DNA of 64,000 bases from Clostridiales bacterium oral taxon 876 str. F0540 (GTDB lineage: Bacteria > Bacillota > Clostridia > Clostridiales > Clostridiaceae). This document shows, piece after piece, positions 9,424 through 18,315 of the stretch (within the stretch, counting starts at the first letter, position 1; every line of letters starts with the position of its first letter). The notes under the pieces were generated by a model that saw only the letters and a program-made list of their open reading frames with translations, was not told the origin of the DNA and did no database searches. The stretch is taken from the NCBI GenBank assembly GCA_000466585.1, contig KE993502.1, positions 78,692-142,691 on the forward strand, in the 5' to 3' direction. The position numbers and the translations under genes were made by a program.

Positions 9424-9990
9424 CTAAACTGATATTTCTTTGTTGTTGTCCTCTCTATAATTTATCATTTTATTAGATGCATCTATTACTAACTTGCTGC
9501 ACAAAAGACCTAAGATAATTCCTGCTATAACATCTGTTGGATAATGTACATATAAATATAGTCTTGAAAAAGCTATAAGTGACGCCAATCCTAAAATTCC
9601 AATAGAGTACTTCTTTAAATATTTTGCCAGAACTCCTGCAACAGCAAATGAAGAGGTAGTATGCCCCGATGGAAAAGAATATGATAAAGGTTTTGCTATT
9701 AAAAGATTAATCGCTGGTATATCTGCCGATGGACGTACACGCTGTACTAAATGTTTTAAAACACCTTCACCTAAAACTGTGGCTAGAATTAAAGCTCCAA
9801 TAGCCATAAATCCTACATTTCTATATTTTTTATTTATAATTAACAAAGCTGCAATTAAAAGCCATATAACTCCTCCATTACCTAACGAAGTTATTATTAT
9901 CATGAATTTATCCATAATAATGCTATGCATACTGTTTTTTATAAGAACTAATATAGAGTTATCCAATCTTTGAAGTAACGACATCATCAT
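9424..9990 (-). CDS. PAP2 family lipid phosphatase (tandem copy 1)
   Basis: About 188 residues with HLVQRVRPS, FPSGH and FSRLYLYVHYPTDV, an intact PAP2 active site. It is a paralogue of the adjacent downstream gene. The start is uncertain: several ATG codons follow one another between 10002 and 9984. The one at 9990 sits 6 bases after GGAG and is preferred. It overlaps the 3' end of the DedA gene, so the two are probably translated together. Confidence 0.87.
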   Translation of the reverse strand: MMMSLLQRLDNSILVLIKNSMHSIIMDKFMIIITSLGNGGVIWLLIAALLIINKKYRNVGFMAIGALILATVLGEGVLKHLVQRVRPSADIPAINLLIAKPLSYSFPSGHTTSSFAVAGVLAKYLKKYSIGILGLASLIAFSRLYLYVHYPTDVIAGIILGLLCSKLVIDASNKMINYREDNNKEISV

Positions 9991-10639
9991 TATCATCTCC
10001 ATCTTTTTTTCTCTTCTCTTTTATAATTGCTATAACTGCAGGAAGAATTGATATTATAATAATCGCTATTAATACGTAAGAGAAATGTTTTTCTATAAAA
10101 GGTAGATTACCAAAGAAGTACCCCCCACCTAGAAATAAAGTTACCCATAGTCCGCCACCGAGCATATTATACGGTATAAACTTCGTGTAGTTCATTTCTC
10201 CTATACCAGCTACAAATGGTGCAAAGGTTCTAATTATCGGAATAAATCTTGCCAAAACAATTGTCATAGAGCCGTGTTTTCCATAAAATGTTTGAGCTTT
10301 CTTTAAATACTCTTTATTAATAAATCTAATATCTTCTTTTTCTAAAATTTTGTTTCCTATTTTTTTACCAATATGATAATTTACAGTGTCACCCAGCACT
10401 GCAGCAATATAAACTACTATGAGAAGTGTAAATATATTCATAGCCCCCATTGCTGCAATGGCTCCTGCTGCAAACAGCATTGAGTCTCCTGGCAAAAATG
10501 GCGTAACAACTAATCCTGTTTCCATAAAAATTATTAAAAAAAGAATTAGATATGTTAACATACCATATTGTTGTACTAGTAAGTTTAGATACTTATCAAT
10601 GTGCATTATTCCGTTAAAAAGATTAATTAAAATACTCAT
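9959..10639 (-). CDS. DedA family membrane protein (UptA-like candidate)
   Basis: 226 residues with the DedA/VTT architecture: FLPGDSMLFAAG re-entrant loop near residues 48-60, GKKIG, and FARFIPIIRTFAPFVAG-type second loop (LARFIPIIRTF). The tail is charged (KEKRKKDGDDND). DedA proteins recycle undecaprenyl phosphate or other lipids across the membrane. This is the first gene of an apparent operon with three PAP2 phosphatases and a GT4 enzyme. A GAAAGGAGA site precedes the ATG. Direct repeats at 10705-10724 lie in its promoter region. Confidence 0.9.
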   Translation of the reverse strand: MSILINLFNGIMHIDKYLNLLVQQYGMLTYLILFLIIFMETGLVVTPFLPGDSMLFAAGAIAAMGAMNIFTLLIVVYIAAVLGDTVNYHIGKKIGNKILEKEDIRFINKEYLKKAQTFYGKHGSMTIVLARFIPIIRTFAPFVAGIGEMNYTKFIPYNMLGGGLWVTLFLGGGYFFGNLPFIEKHFSYVLIAIIIISILPAVIAIIKEKRKKDGDDNDDVVTSKIG

Positions 10640-10704
10640 AAATTTTCTCCTTTCGTTTTAAAACCTCATATCAGTTTTCCTACGTTTTATATTATGTATT
10701 TACT

Positions 10705-10724
10705 AGATTAAAATCAGATTAAAA
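10705..10724 (-). promoter_or_regulatory. AGATTAAAA direct repeat upstream of the DedA-PAP2 operon
   Basis: AGATTAAAA occurs at 10705-10713 and again at 10716-10724, 11 bp apart, 66-85 bp upstream of the DedA start. On the transcribed strand this reads TTTTAATCT twice. Direct repeats with one-helical-turn spacing are the usual binding mode of OmpR-type response regulators. The same nonamer with the same spacing lies upstream of the ABC operon at 18326-18357, next to an OmpR-type regulator gene. Confidence 0.55.
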
Positions 10725-10772
10725 AGAACTTAGATTTATCTTAAGATTTTTTATGTATTCGTTTAAAATAAG

Positions 10773-10806
10773 TAAGGTGAGAATAAATTTATATTCACTC
10801 ACCTTA
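10773..10806. repeat. Inverted repeat in the divergent DedA/EamA intergenic region
   Basis: TAAGGTGAG at 10773-10781 is complementary to CTCACCTTA at 10798-10806 around a 16-base AT-rich loop. No T-run follows in either direction, so it is not a convincing terminator. It lies between two divergent genes and could be an operator. Function not known. Confidence 0.4.
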
Positions 10807-10935
10807 TTAAAACATATATCTATCTTTTATATTCAATTCATGAAAAATAACATATATAAGCATGGTATAATATTATTGTTTGAAAGCATATAATCATGCA
10901 GGAATAACAAAATAAATTAAAAGAAGGTAATTTTG

Positions 10936-11799
10936 ATGTGGGTATTATTTGCATTTGGTTCAGCATTATTTGCTGGCATTACAGCTATTTTAGCTAAGAT
11001 TGGAATTAAAAATACAGACTCTAATCTGGCTACGGCAATTAGAACGATTGTTATATTAATTTTCTCATGGCTTATGGTTTTCATTGTTGGTTCTCAAAGT
11101 TTAATTCATCAAATAAGCGGACAAACCTTACTCTTCTTAGTGTTATCAGGACTGGCAACAGGTGCTTCCTGGCTCTGTTATTTTAAGGCTTTGCAAATGG
11201 GTGATGTGAATAAAGTAACACCTATTGATAAATCCAGCACAGTATTAACTATGATTTTAGCTTTTATCTTTTTAAATGAAAAAATTACTTTTATAAAATT
11301 TATTGGTATGTGCGGCATAGGTATAGGTACATACATGATGATAACTAAGAAGGACAGTGAAACCAAGGAAGTCAAGGATACCAGATGGTTATTTTACGCT
11401 GTTTTGTCAGCTGTATTTGCTAGTCTTACTTCAATTTTAGGAAAGGTCGGAATAAGTGGAGTTGAGTCAAATTTAGGTACTGCAATCAGAACAATAGTAG
11501 TATTGATTATGGCATGGATAATAGTTTTTGTTTCAAAAAAACAAGCTGGAATTAAAAAAATTGATAAAAGTAGCTGGTTATTCCTCTGCCTTTCAGGTAT
11601 TACAACAGGTGCATCTTGGCTTTGCTATTACAAAGCTCTTCAGCAAGGCCAAGCAAGCATAGTTGTTCCTATAGATAAATTAAGTATCGTTGCTTCAGTT
11701 GTGTTTTCATATTTTATTTTGAAAGAAAAACTCACGAGAAAGTCACTCTTAGGATTGATAATAATCGTCATAGGAACTCTATTGCTTTTGATAAAATAG
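10936..11799 (+). CDS. EamA/DMT family transporter
   Basis: 287 residues with ten hydrophobic segments in two clear homologous halves. ESNLGTAIRTIVVLIMAW in the second half mirrors SNLATAIRTIVILIFSW in the first, and TGASWLCYFKALQ is repeated as TGASWLCYYKALQ. This is the classical EamA duplication. DMT proteins export or import small metabolites; the substrate is unknown. The ATG at 10936 follows an AGAAGG site. A TTG one codon earlier is possible but unneeded. Confidence 0.9.
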   Translation: MWVLFAFGSALFAGITAILAKIGIKNTDSNLATAIRTIVILIFSWLMVFIVGSQSLIHQISGQTLLFLVLSGLATGASWLCYFKALQMGDVNKVTPIDKSSTVLTMILAFIFLNEKITFIKFIGMCGIGIGTYMMITKKDSETKEVKDTRWLFYAVLSAVFASLTSILGKVGISGVESNLGTAIRTIVVLIMAWIIVFVSKKQAGIKKIDKSSWLFLCLSGITTGASWLCYYKALQQGQASIVVPIDKLSIVASVVFSYFILKEKLTRKSLLGLIIIVIGTLLLLIK

Positions 11800-11857
11800 T
11801 TGTGGAAAATTAAAAATATATCGTTGATTTTGTAATGACTTTAGATACTTAAGAATT

Positions 11858-11903
11858 AAAGGATTGGAGTCTGAAAACAAGAAAGTTTCCCATCCAATCC
11901 TTT
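11858..11903. terminator. Hairpin between convergent EamA and lipoprotein genes
   Basis: An 11-bp perfect stem (11858-11868 with 11893-11903, AAAGGATTGGA / TCCAATCCTTT) around a 24-base loop lies between two converging genes. The position suits a bidirectional terminator. The loop is long and only TTTATT follows, so this is a candidate only. Confidence 0.4.
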
Positions 11904-11943
11904 ATTCAATGTGTAAAATTAATTATTATCCATATTCCTAATA

Positions 11944-12726
11944 TTATTTAAATGAATCTCTTAGCCACTTATCTAGACCTACCAAGCTATCTTCAAATTT
12001 TTTACTTTCATCCAAATAAATTTTATCAATGTTTTGTTGCTCTAAATTAAAAAGCCTATCCCACTCAGAACCTTGTCCTCCCGTAGCGGATGTAAGTTTT
12101 TCATATTTGCTATCGTATTCTTTTTTTACATTTTTAAATAAATTAGTTAAATCATTGTCTTTAGTATTTTTAATCGAGTTTAAACTATTTTCATAAGATC
12201 TTTTGATTCTTTGAATAAATAGCTTTCTCTCTTCATACCTTAGCTTTTGATTATAATCACTCTGAGCCTTGTTATTAATTGCTGTATTTAGAGCTTTAGT
12301 TTTCTCATCTGCTGTTAAATTTTCGGCGTTTATTTTTTCCACTTCTAAATCGTATGCCTTCTTTATCATATCCAGCTGTTCTTTATTTACTTTATCTAGT
12401 TCTGACATTGCTGCATTTATAACTTCGTTGGCTGTTTTAACCATTTCCTTTTCTTTATCATCAAAAGATATTTTATATTTATCTGAACTCTTAGTATACA
12501 TTTGGTCTCTTTTACCTACATAATCATTTTTAAGCTTCTGAAGAGTTATTTTATACTCGTTATTCAATTTATCTATAGTAGTCTTATCTGTAGTATTGCT
12601 AGTAGTACTCGTATTAGTTGAAGTTGACGTTGACGTTACTGTATTTGATGTTTTTAATATTTTTGAACACCCTGAAAATAATACTGATACTGCTATTGTC
12701 GCAATTATAATATTCAACTTTTTCAT
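11944..12726 (-). CDS. Coiled-coil lipoprotein of unknown function
   Basis: 260 residues. A lipoprotein signal peptide ends in the lipobox FSGC near residue 20, followed by a Ser/Thr-rich linker. About 200 Lys/Glu-rich residues come next, with a heptad-like pattern suggesting a long coiled coil. No enzymatic motif is seen. It is the last gene of the cluster that starts with the ABC transporter and includes the two-component system and LysE-like exporter; the gap to the LysE gene is 10 bp. It may sense or bind something at the outer membrane face. Confidence 0.7.
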   Translation of the reverse strand: MKKLNIIIATIAVSVLFSGCSKILKTSNTVTSTSTSTNTSTTSNTTDKTTIDKLNNEYKITLQKLKNDYVGKRDQMYTKSSDKYKISFDDKEKEMVKTANEVINAAMSELDKVNKEQLDMIKKAYDLEVEKINAENLTADEKTKALNTAINNKAQSDYNQKLRYEERKLFIQRIKRSYENSLNSIKNTKDNDLTNLFKNVKKEYDSKYEKLTSATGGQGSEWDRLFNLEQQNIDKIYLDESKKFEDSLVGLDKWLRDSFK

Positions 12727-12736
12727 ATTTACATTC

Positions 12737-13411
12737 TCACTTTACTAAAAAATTATACAACTTATATAATCCATTCACCATGAATCCTAACCCAAATAGT
12801 GTTATGACATAGGAAATTATATTTTCAAGCTTGCCAGAAACCTTAGGAGTAGTAAGTTTTTTACCACGAGAAGCTAAATAATTTATAGTCCATAAACTCA
12901 TAAACATTCCAACTAACATAAAAAGAGCAAATATAAAGTAAGTAAATTTTCCGTAACTTCTCCATATTCTTATTACAGTGCTGCTTAAGGTTAACCAGAA
13001 AAAGTGAGTCATTGGATTAGAAAAGTTAACAATGAATCCTGTAAATAAAGCACGTGAATCTAGCTCTTTTTCTTCTGCTGCATCCTCATCTTTTTTCAGA
13101 TTATTTTCTTTACTTTTTTTTAAGGATTTATAACCTATTAAAAAGATTATTACTCCTGAAATTACCCAAAAGGCTACTTCTAATAGTTTGTTTGTTTCAA
13201 TTAACTCAAGCAACCCAAAATTAATGAGCAGAACATCAATTGCATCTGCAATCAAAGACCCCGCTACTACTTTTACACCTTGTTTAAAACCTTTTGAAAT
13301 AGTCCATCTAACAGATTCAAAACCTGCTGGTCCCATAGGTATCGCAATAGCAATACCTGTTAATAGCCCAGTATATATTGCTCTTATCATTAATATATAA
13401 TCCAAATTCAT
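12737..13411 (-). CDS. LysE family exporter
   Basis: 224 residues with six hydrophobic segments and the LysE-type start GIAIAIPMGPAGFESVRW. A charged loop (KKSKENNLKKDEDAAEE) follows the third helix, then NFSNPMTHFFW. LysE/RhtB proteins export amino acids or related small molecules. Its ATG overlaps the histidine kinase stop by one base (TAATG) and an AGAGAGGA site lies inside the kinase gene, so expression is coupled to the two-component system. Confidence 0.85.
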   Translation of the reverse strand: MNLDYILMIRAIYTGLLTGIAIAIPMGPAGFESVRWTISKGFKQGVKVVAGSLIADAIDVLLINFGLLELIETNKLLEVAFWVISGVIIFLIGYKSLKKSKENNLKKDEDAAEEKELDSRALFTGFIVNFSNPMTHFFWLTLSSTVIRIWRSYGKFTYFIFALFMLVGMFMSLWTINYLASRGKKLTTPKVSGKLENIISYVITLFGLGFMVNGLYKLYNFLVK

Positions 13412-14793
13412 TACTCTATCCTCTCTAGATTAACAGATATTGTTGTTCCCTTTCCCTCAGTACTGTCAACTTCTATACAACCTTGGTGCATATCAACAAT
13501 CCATTTTGCTATAGACAATCCTAGCCCACTCCCCCCTTTGTCTTTAGATCTTGATTTATCTACAGTATAAAATCTATCAAAAATACTTCTAACTTCTTCT
13601 TTAGGTACACCTATACCATTATCACTAACAGTTATCTCTATGCCTTTATCTTGTATCTTTGAGCTTATATCAATTGTTCCTTGTTCTGATGTAAATTTAA
13701 TACTATTTTCAATAAATATCCTAAGCATCTGTTTTATCATCTTCTGATCTGCCAAAATTTTTACAGTATCATTATTGTTATTTGTTATTATTCTATTAGA
13801 AGCTATTAATTTACTTTCCGTTACAACTTCATTAATTAACTCATTAAGCCAAAATTCTTGTTTTTCTAGTTTTTGCTTTCCACTATCACCTTTAGCAAGA
13901 AACAATAGTCTCTCAACTAAGTTGCCCATATTATCAGCCTCAAATTTAATAGCATATATAGATTTATCTAAAGCTTCCTTATCATCCTTGCCCCATCTAT
14001 CAAGTAAATTTGCATAACCTTGTATAACTGCTATAGGAGTTCTAAGTTCATGAGAAGCATCTGATACAAACTGAATTTGCCTGTCAAAGGATTCTTGAAG
14101 TCTATCTATCATTTTATTGAAAGTATTTCCAAGTCTTGTTAGTTCATCTTCAGGACCTTTTACTATAATTCGTTCTCTTAGATTGTTAATGCTTATGCTT
14201 TCTGCAGTTTTAGTTATATAATCAATTGGTTTTAGCATTTTCTTACTTATAATGTATCCTATAATAATTGAAGCAATTACACCAATAAAATCTGCTATGG
14301 CCATGAGTACAAACAAAATTTTCATAAAATCATACTCATTATCCATATCTTTAACTATTTGTAAATATGCTGTCTCATAATCCTTGCTATCAATCTTAAT
14401 ATTCTCAAATAGTATATGTTTTTCTCCTGCTTCTTTTTTTATTGTTTTCCCATAAGTTTCCCTTATTTCAACCTTATACTTAAACTTATCCGATGAATTG
14501 ATGACATTTCCATCTTGCTGTATTATCCTTATATGAATATTTTCATTTGAAGGGATATCAGTGACTAGTTCTTTATCAGATAAACCGATATGTTCATTTT
14601 GGTTTGAAATCTTATTCGTTATTATAGTTTTTATATCTTCAAGCTGCTTGTTGCTTTGACTATAAAGATAGTATTTAACTCCATATAAAATTGAAGCATT
14701 TAAAACCAGCAGTAGTAACGAAAACATAAAAGCATATATTATTGTAAGCTTCACCGAAATTTTAGCACTTTTAATAATTTTAAAATTCATCAT
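13411..14793 (-). CDS. Sensor histidine kinase
   Basis: 460 residues: TM1, a ~130-residue extracellular sensor, TM2, HAMP, then HisKA with phosphoacceptor in SDASHELRTPI. The HATPase domain shows the N box (IENSIKF), G1 (DNGIGVP) and G2 (GGSGLGLSI). It pairs with the OmpR-type regulator just upstream, whose TGA overlaps the ATG at 14793 (TGATG). The downstream LysE-like gene is also coupled. The cluster context suggests a cell-envelope or antimicrobial signal. Confidence 0.93.
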   Translation of the reverse strand: MMNFKIIKSAKISVKLTIIYAFMFSLLLLVLNASILYGVKYYLYSQSNKQLEDIKTIITNKISNQNEHIGLSDKELVTDIPSNENIHIRIIQQDGNVINSSDKFKYKVEIRETYGKTIKKEAGEKHILFENIKIDSKDYETAYLQIVKDMDNEYDFMKILFVLMAIADFIGVIASIIIGYIISKKMLKPIDYITKTAESISINNLRERIIVKGPEDELTRLGNTFNKMIDRLQESFDRQIQFVSDASHELRTPIAVIQGYANLLDRWGKDDKEALDKSIYAIKFEADNMGNLVERLLFLAKGDSGKQKLEKQEFWLNELINEVVTESKLIASNRIITNNNNDTVKILADQKMIKQMLRIFIENSIKFTSEQGTIDISSKIQDKGIEITVSDNGIGVPKEEVRSIFDRFYTVDKSRSKDKGGSGLGLSIAKWIVDMHQGCIEVDSTEGKGTTISVNLERIE

Positions 14794-15473
14794 CAATCAC
14801 CCTTAATTACATATCCTACTCCTCTTATAGTAGTAATAAGCTTTTCATCAAATCCTTCATCAATTTTACTTCTTAAATATCTTATAAATACATCCACCAC
14901 ATTAGTGTCCCCTACATAATCATATCCCCATATATTCTCAATAAGTTGTTCCCTTGAAAGAACTATATTTTTATTCCTAAGAAGCATTTCCAAAATGTCA
15001 TATTCTTTTTTGGTGAGTTCAATTTCCTTTCCATTTCTCCATACTTGATGAGTTTTGTTGTCCATAACAATATCTTTCACTTTAAGTTCCTCAGTCTTAT
15101 TAATTATAGACTTATCTCTTTCATAAACTCTTATTCTAGCTAAAAGCTCTTCTATTGCAAAAGGCTTGGTAAGATAATCATTGGCTCCTACATCCAAACC
15201 TATTACTTTGTCAGACACATCACTTTTAGCAGTTAACATTATTATAGGTACCATAGAAATTTGCCTTATTCTTTTACAAACTTCTATTCCATTTAGATTA
15301 GGAATCATTATGTCTAAAAGTATTAAGTTATATTTATTATTCTCCGCCTTTTTCAGTCCTTCTCTCCCATCATAAGCTGTGTCTACCTTATATCCTTCAT
15401 GAGTTAATTCCATTTCTATAAACATAGACATCTGTTTTTCATCTTCCACTAATAGAATCTTAAAATCCCTCAC
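14793..15473 (-). CDS. OmpR/PhoB family response regulator
   Basis: 226 residues. The N-terminal receiver has the acidic pair ED at residues 10-11, phosphoacceptor Asp54 (ILLDIMIP) and conserved Lys (LTKPF). The C-terminal winged helix ends with VVDVFIRYLRSKID and TTIRGVGYVIK. The start is GTG at 15473 with a GGAGGTG site. OmpR-type proteins bind tandem repeats one helical turn apart. AGATTAAAA repeats upstream of the ABC operon and the DedA operon are candidate sites. Confidence 0.95.
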   Translation of the reverse strand: MRDFKILLVEDEKQMSMFIEMELTHEGYKVDTAYDGREGLKKAENNKYNLILLDIMIPNLNGIEVCKRIRQISMVPIIMLTAKSDVSDKVIGLDVGANDYLTKPFAIEELLARIRVYERDKSIINKTEELKVKDIVMDNKTHQVWRNGKEIELTKKEYDILEMLLRNKNIVLSREQLIENIWGYDYVGDTNVVDVFIRYLRSKIDEGFDEKLITTIRGVGYVIKGD

Positions 15474-15487
15474 GTTAACACCTCCAT

Positions 15488-15515
15488 AAGAAAATAGTGA
15501 GCTGATAGCTCACTA
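15488..15515 (-). terminator. Intrinsic terminator/attenuator between PepSY gene and response regulator
   Basis: On the minus strand an 8-bp perfect stem TAGTGAGC / GCTCACTA with a 5-base loop is followed by TTTTCTT. It lies just after the PepSY gene (ends 15541) and 15 bp before the regulator start. It should reduce readthrough, so the transporter half and the two-component half of the cluster may be expressed at different levels. Confidence 0.65.
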
Positions 15516-15540
15516 CTAAATACTAATATATACTATTTTG

Positions 15541-15942
15541 CTATTCTTCGCCACGGTTACCCTCTTCTTTATCGTGACCATTTCTATTTTCACCATTAGA
15601 TTTCTCATTGTCTAATCTTAATATTACACCATTTTTAGAATCCACCTTTACTCTCTGAAGCATATTCTCTTTGTCTTTAATATTAAACTCGTATTCATAA
15701 ACTGCTTCCTCAAAATTCAGTTCTTTTTCTACATTTATAACCTCACCAGACACCTTACCTAAAGCAATTTGTTGCAGCTGATCTTGTGTATATTTTAAGT
15801 TGCCTTTTGCCTTAGAATATACTACTCCAGCTATTGATCCCCCCACAATTATTACCGCTACAATACTGATCGATATGATCTTTATTATTCTTTTTTTATA
15901 GTTCATGCAAAATTCTTTTACTTTTATAAAAATATTTTTCAT
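15541..15942 (-). CDS. PepSY-domain membrane-anchored protein
   Basis: 133 residues: a short basic cytosolic start, one membrane helix (about residues 20-42), and an outer PepSY-like domain. This has the pattern QIALGKVSGEVINVE ... YEYEFNI ... VDSKNGVIL and an acidic, Asn/Gly-rich tail. PepSY proteins are often inhibitory or sensory partners of envelope systems. It lies between the ABC transporter genes and the two-component system. An AGGAGGG site precedes the ATG. Confidence 0.75.
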   Translation of the reverse strand: MKNIFIKVKEFCMNYKKRIIKIISISIVAVIIVGGSIAGVVYSKAKGNLKYTQDQLQQIALGKVSGEVINVEKELNFEEAVYEYEFNIKDKENMLQRVKVDSKNGVILRLDNEKSNGENRNGHDKEEGNRGEE

Positions 15943-15992
15943 TATATTTTCCCTCCTGACTTGTTATATAATAATTTTTTAATTTCTTGATT

Positions 15993-16538
15993 TCATGCTT
16001 TCTTACTGTATTTCTTTTTTAGCATTATAAATACTGTCACTAATACTAATAGGATTGGCTCTACATAAGATATTGTCAACACCATGTTTTTATCAACCTT
16101 TGTATTTCCCATAATCTCTATAGGAATAGCATCACTTGAAATAACTTGATTATATTCTTTAGAAACCGCTGTAGTATAAAGATAATAGTTACTGGTATAT
16201 ACAAACCGTATAGGAAGTTCTATAACTTTTGTTTCACCTGGACCAAGTATATCTACCTTTACAGGCTTATCTGCACTGTAATCTTCTAAGTTGACGGTCA
16301 TATTCTTTTTTATATCTGCCATAGTTATATAAACAAGCAAATCTTTTATGGGCTTATCCGTGTTATTTTTAACTTCTGCCTTAACTAATTCTTCTTTTCC
16401 TGGGTAATCTTTGACCGTAGAAGGAGATGTTATGGATATACTTAATTTATCTGTATTTAAATCCTTAGCATAAACATTTGTTAATGGATATAAAGCCAGA
16501 ATCAAAAACATTGTAATTGCTATATATATCCTCCTCAT
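15993..16538 (-). CDS. Secreted/membrane-anchored ABC-associated protein with Ig-like domain
   Basis: 181 residues. A signal peptide ends near VYAKD (residue ~25). A beta-rich extracytoplasmic domain follows (KAEVKNNTDKPIKDLLVYI; GPGETKVIELPIRFVYT), the pattern of CARDB/Ig-like domains. A C-terminal helix (about residues 153-172) is followed by KKKYSKKA, giving a membrane anchor. It starts one base after the permease-gene stop, so it is probably an accessory part of the ABC exporter. Not assigned to a named family. Confidence 0.65.
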   Translation of the reverse strand: MRRIYIAITMFLILALYPLTNVYAKDLNTDKLSISITSPSTVKDYPGKEELVKAEVKNNTDKPIKDLLVYITMADIKKNMTVNLEDYSADKPVKVDILGPGETKVIELPIRFVYTSNYYLYTTAVSKEYNQVISSDAIPIEIMGNTKVDKNMVLTISYVEPILLVLVTVFIMLKKKYSKKA

Positions 16539-16539
16539 A

Positions 16540-17298
16540 CTATTCTCCTCCTTTGAATGCGATTTTCTTTGTTCCGTAGATTAAAAACATATAGGACAAA
16601 ACTGCAAATATTAATATTGGAATTATGAACTTAGTCATTCCAGCAAAGCCCTGTTTTTCAATTATTACAGCTTTCATAAGGTTAAATGTATTAGATAATG
16701 GACTAATCTTTTCAATCACCGCTCCAAAACCTGCTTTTTTAATTGAAGTTGATAATAAGCTCGGCAGTCCAGTCAGTATAAAAAATATTATAGAAGTTAT
16801 TATAGAGTTCTTAGATGAACCCAATAAAATTGAAAGAGTAATAGAAATATTGGCATAAGAAAATGCTACAATACTACCTATAACAACAATAAAAATTACT
16901 GCTCTAGCAATAAGTCCTGTTCCATAGCTTAATGTTGATATATATGGAATTGCTATGGCAAAAACAGATATTCCCATCAAAAGCACTCCAATTAGTTTTG
17001 CAAAAGCTACCTGCATCTTTGGTACAGGTGTAAGCATCAAACTTTCAAGAGTACTTTCTTCTTTTTCATTTGAAAAAGTTACTGCAGCAAGAACTATTGT
17101 GATAAGTAATGCTAATCCTATAACTAATTTCCCCATTGTAACTATAACTTCTGTTTGAGCAAGTAGACTTAACTCTTTCACAGATACAAAGCTATAAGAC
17201 ATTATGCTAAATATAATTGCTATAATAATTAACCATAAGTTCCCTTTCATAGCATAAAAGTTTTCTCTAAGTTCCTTTTTAATAATTGAAAGATTCAT
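16540..17298 (-). CDS. ABC-2 type transporter permease
   Basis: 252 residues with six hydrophobic segments. SNEKEESTLESLMLTPVP after the second helix is the typical ABC-2 cytosolic coupling stretch of NatB/CcmB-like permeases. It follows the ATPase gene by one base. With the 316-residue ATPase and the Ig-like protein it makes an exporter, possibly for a peptide, lipid or antimicrobial. Confidence 0.88.
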   Translation of the reverse strand: MNLSIIKKELRENFYAMKGNLWLIIIAIIFSIMSYSFVSVKELSLLAQTEVIVTMGKLVIGLALLITIVLAAVTFSNEKEESTLESLMLTPVPKMQVAFAKLIGVLLMGISVFAIAIPYISTLSYGTGLIARAVIFIVVIGSIVAFSYANISITLSILLGSSKNSIITSIIFFILTGLPSLLSTSIKKAGFGAVIEKISPLSNTFNLMKAVIIEKQGFAGMTKFIIPILIFAVLSYMFLIYGTKKIAFKGGE

Positions 17299-17299
17299 A

Positions 17300-18250
17300 T
17301 TAATTTCTCACCTTCTTATCAGTAAGTTTAAAAAATATATCTTCTATCGTTGTCTCTACTTTGCCTATCTCATGGATGTCAATAGAATTCACAAACAACT
17401 TTTCGACGATATAATGCTTTGCTTCATTTAACAAATTATTGTTACAGGCTTTATTGACATAAATGTATATATTATCGTCTTTTAACTCCAATCCAGTAAA
17501 CATCTTATTTTCTTTTAAAAACTGATACACCTTTATATTATCAGATGTTTTAAGTTTTATTGTTTCATTTTCAGAATACTTATCCTGAAGTTCCTTAATA
17601 CTTCCCTGCTCTATAAGTTCTCCATTTTGAACTATTGAAACTTTATTACAGAGCACTTCAATATCTTTAAGTAAATGAGATGTAATAAATACTGTTACAT
17701 TCATTACTTTATTTATTTCAAAAATAAGATTTTGAATATCCTTCTGTCCTATTGGGTCAAGTCCTAAAGTAGGCTCATCAAGAAAAATTATTTTAGGATT
17801 ATTTATAAGAGATTTAGCAATACCAAGTCGTTGCTTCATACCCCTTGAATAATGACCTATAGGAACTTTTTTCTTATCGCTTAATCCTACTTTTTCTAGT
17901 AAATATTCAATATGCTTTGTATATTTTGATTTATCTTTTCCAAAGAGTTCAGCAAAATAGCTAAGGTACTCTACACTGGTCATCCAATTGTAGTAACCAT
18001 GAGATTCTGGCACAACCCCTATTATTTTCTTAACCTCATTTTCGTTTGAAGCAACATCAAGTTCATTAACAAAAACTTTTCCACTACTTGGTTTTAATAA
18101 TCCCGTTAACATTCTAATAGTTGTGGTTTTTCCTGCCCCATTGGGACCAAGAAAACCAAAAATATCTCCTTCTGCAACATTCAGACTTAAGTTTTTTACT
18201 GCTGTAAATCCATTTTTATATGTCATAGTCAGATTTTCAGTTTTAATCAA
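17300..18250 (-). CDS. ABC transporter ATP-binding protein
   Basis: 316 residues with Walker A GPNGAGKTT (near residue 36-44), Q loop, signature SRGMKQRLGIA, Walker B IIFLDEPTLGLDP and switch His (TSHLL). A ~90-residue C-terminal extension follows, as in NatA/BcrA/CcmA-type exporters. The start is TTG at 18250 with an AAAGGAGG site. It is the first gene of the ABC/two-component cluster, and the AGATTAAAA repeats lie 66-107 bp upstream. Confidence 0.93.
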   Translation of the reverse strand: MIKTENLTMTYKNGFTAVKNLSLNVAEGDIFGFLGPNGAGKTTTIRMLTGLLKPSSGKVFVNELDVASNENEVKKIIGVVPESHGYYNWMTSVEYLSYFAELFGKDKSKYTKHIEYLLEKVGLSDKKKVPIGHYSRGMKQRLGIAKSLINNPKIIFLDEPTLGLDPIGQKDIQNLIFEINKVMNVTVFITSHLLKDIEVLCNKVSIVQNGELIEQGSIKELQDKYSENETIKLKTSDNIKVYQFLKENKMFTGLELKDDNIYIYVNKACNNNLLNEAKHYIVEKLFVNSIDIHEIGKVETTIEDIFFKLTDKKVRN

Positions 18251-18315
18251 AATCTTTACCTCCTTTTAGCTTAGTTTCAATATCTCTTAACTTATATTTG
18301 TATATTAAATTTCCT

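Noticed and set aside
10773..10806. Terminator call for the inverted repeat in the DedA/EamA gap
   Set aside because: It lies between divergent genes and has no T-run, so it was kept only as a repeat.
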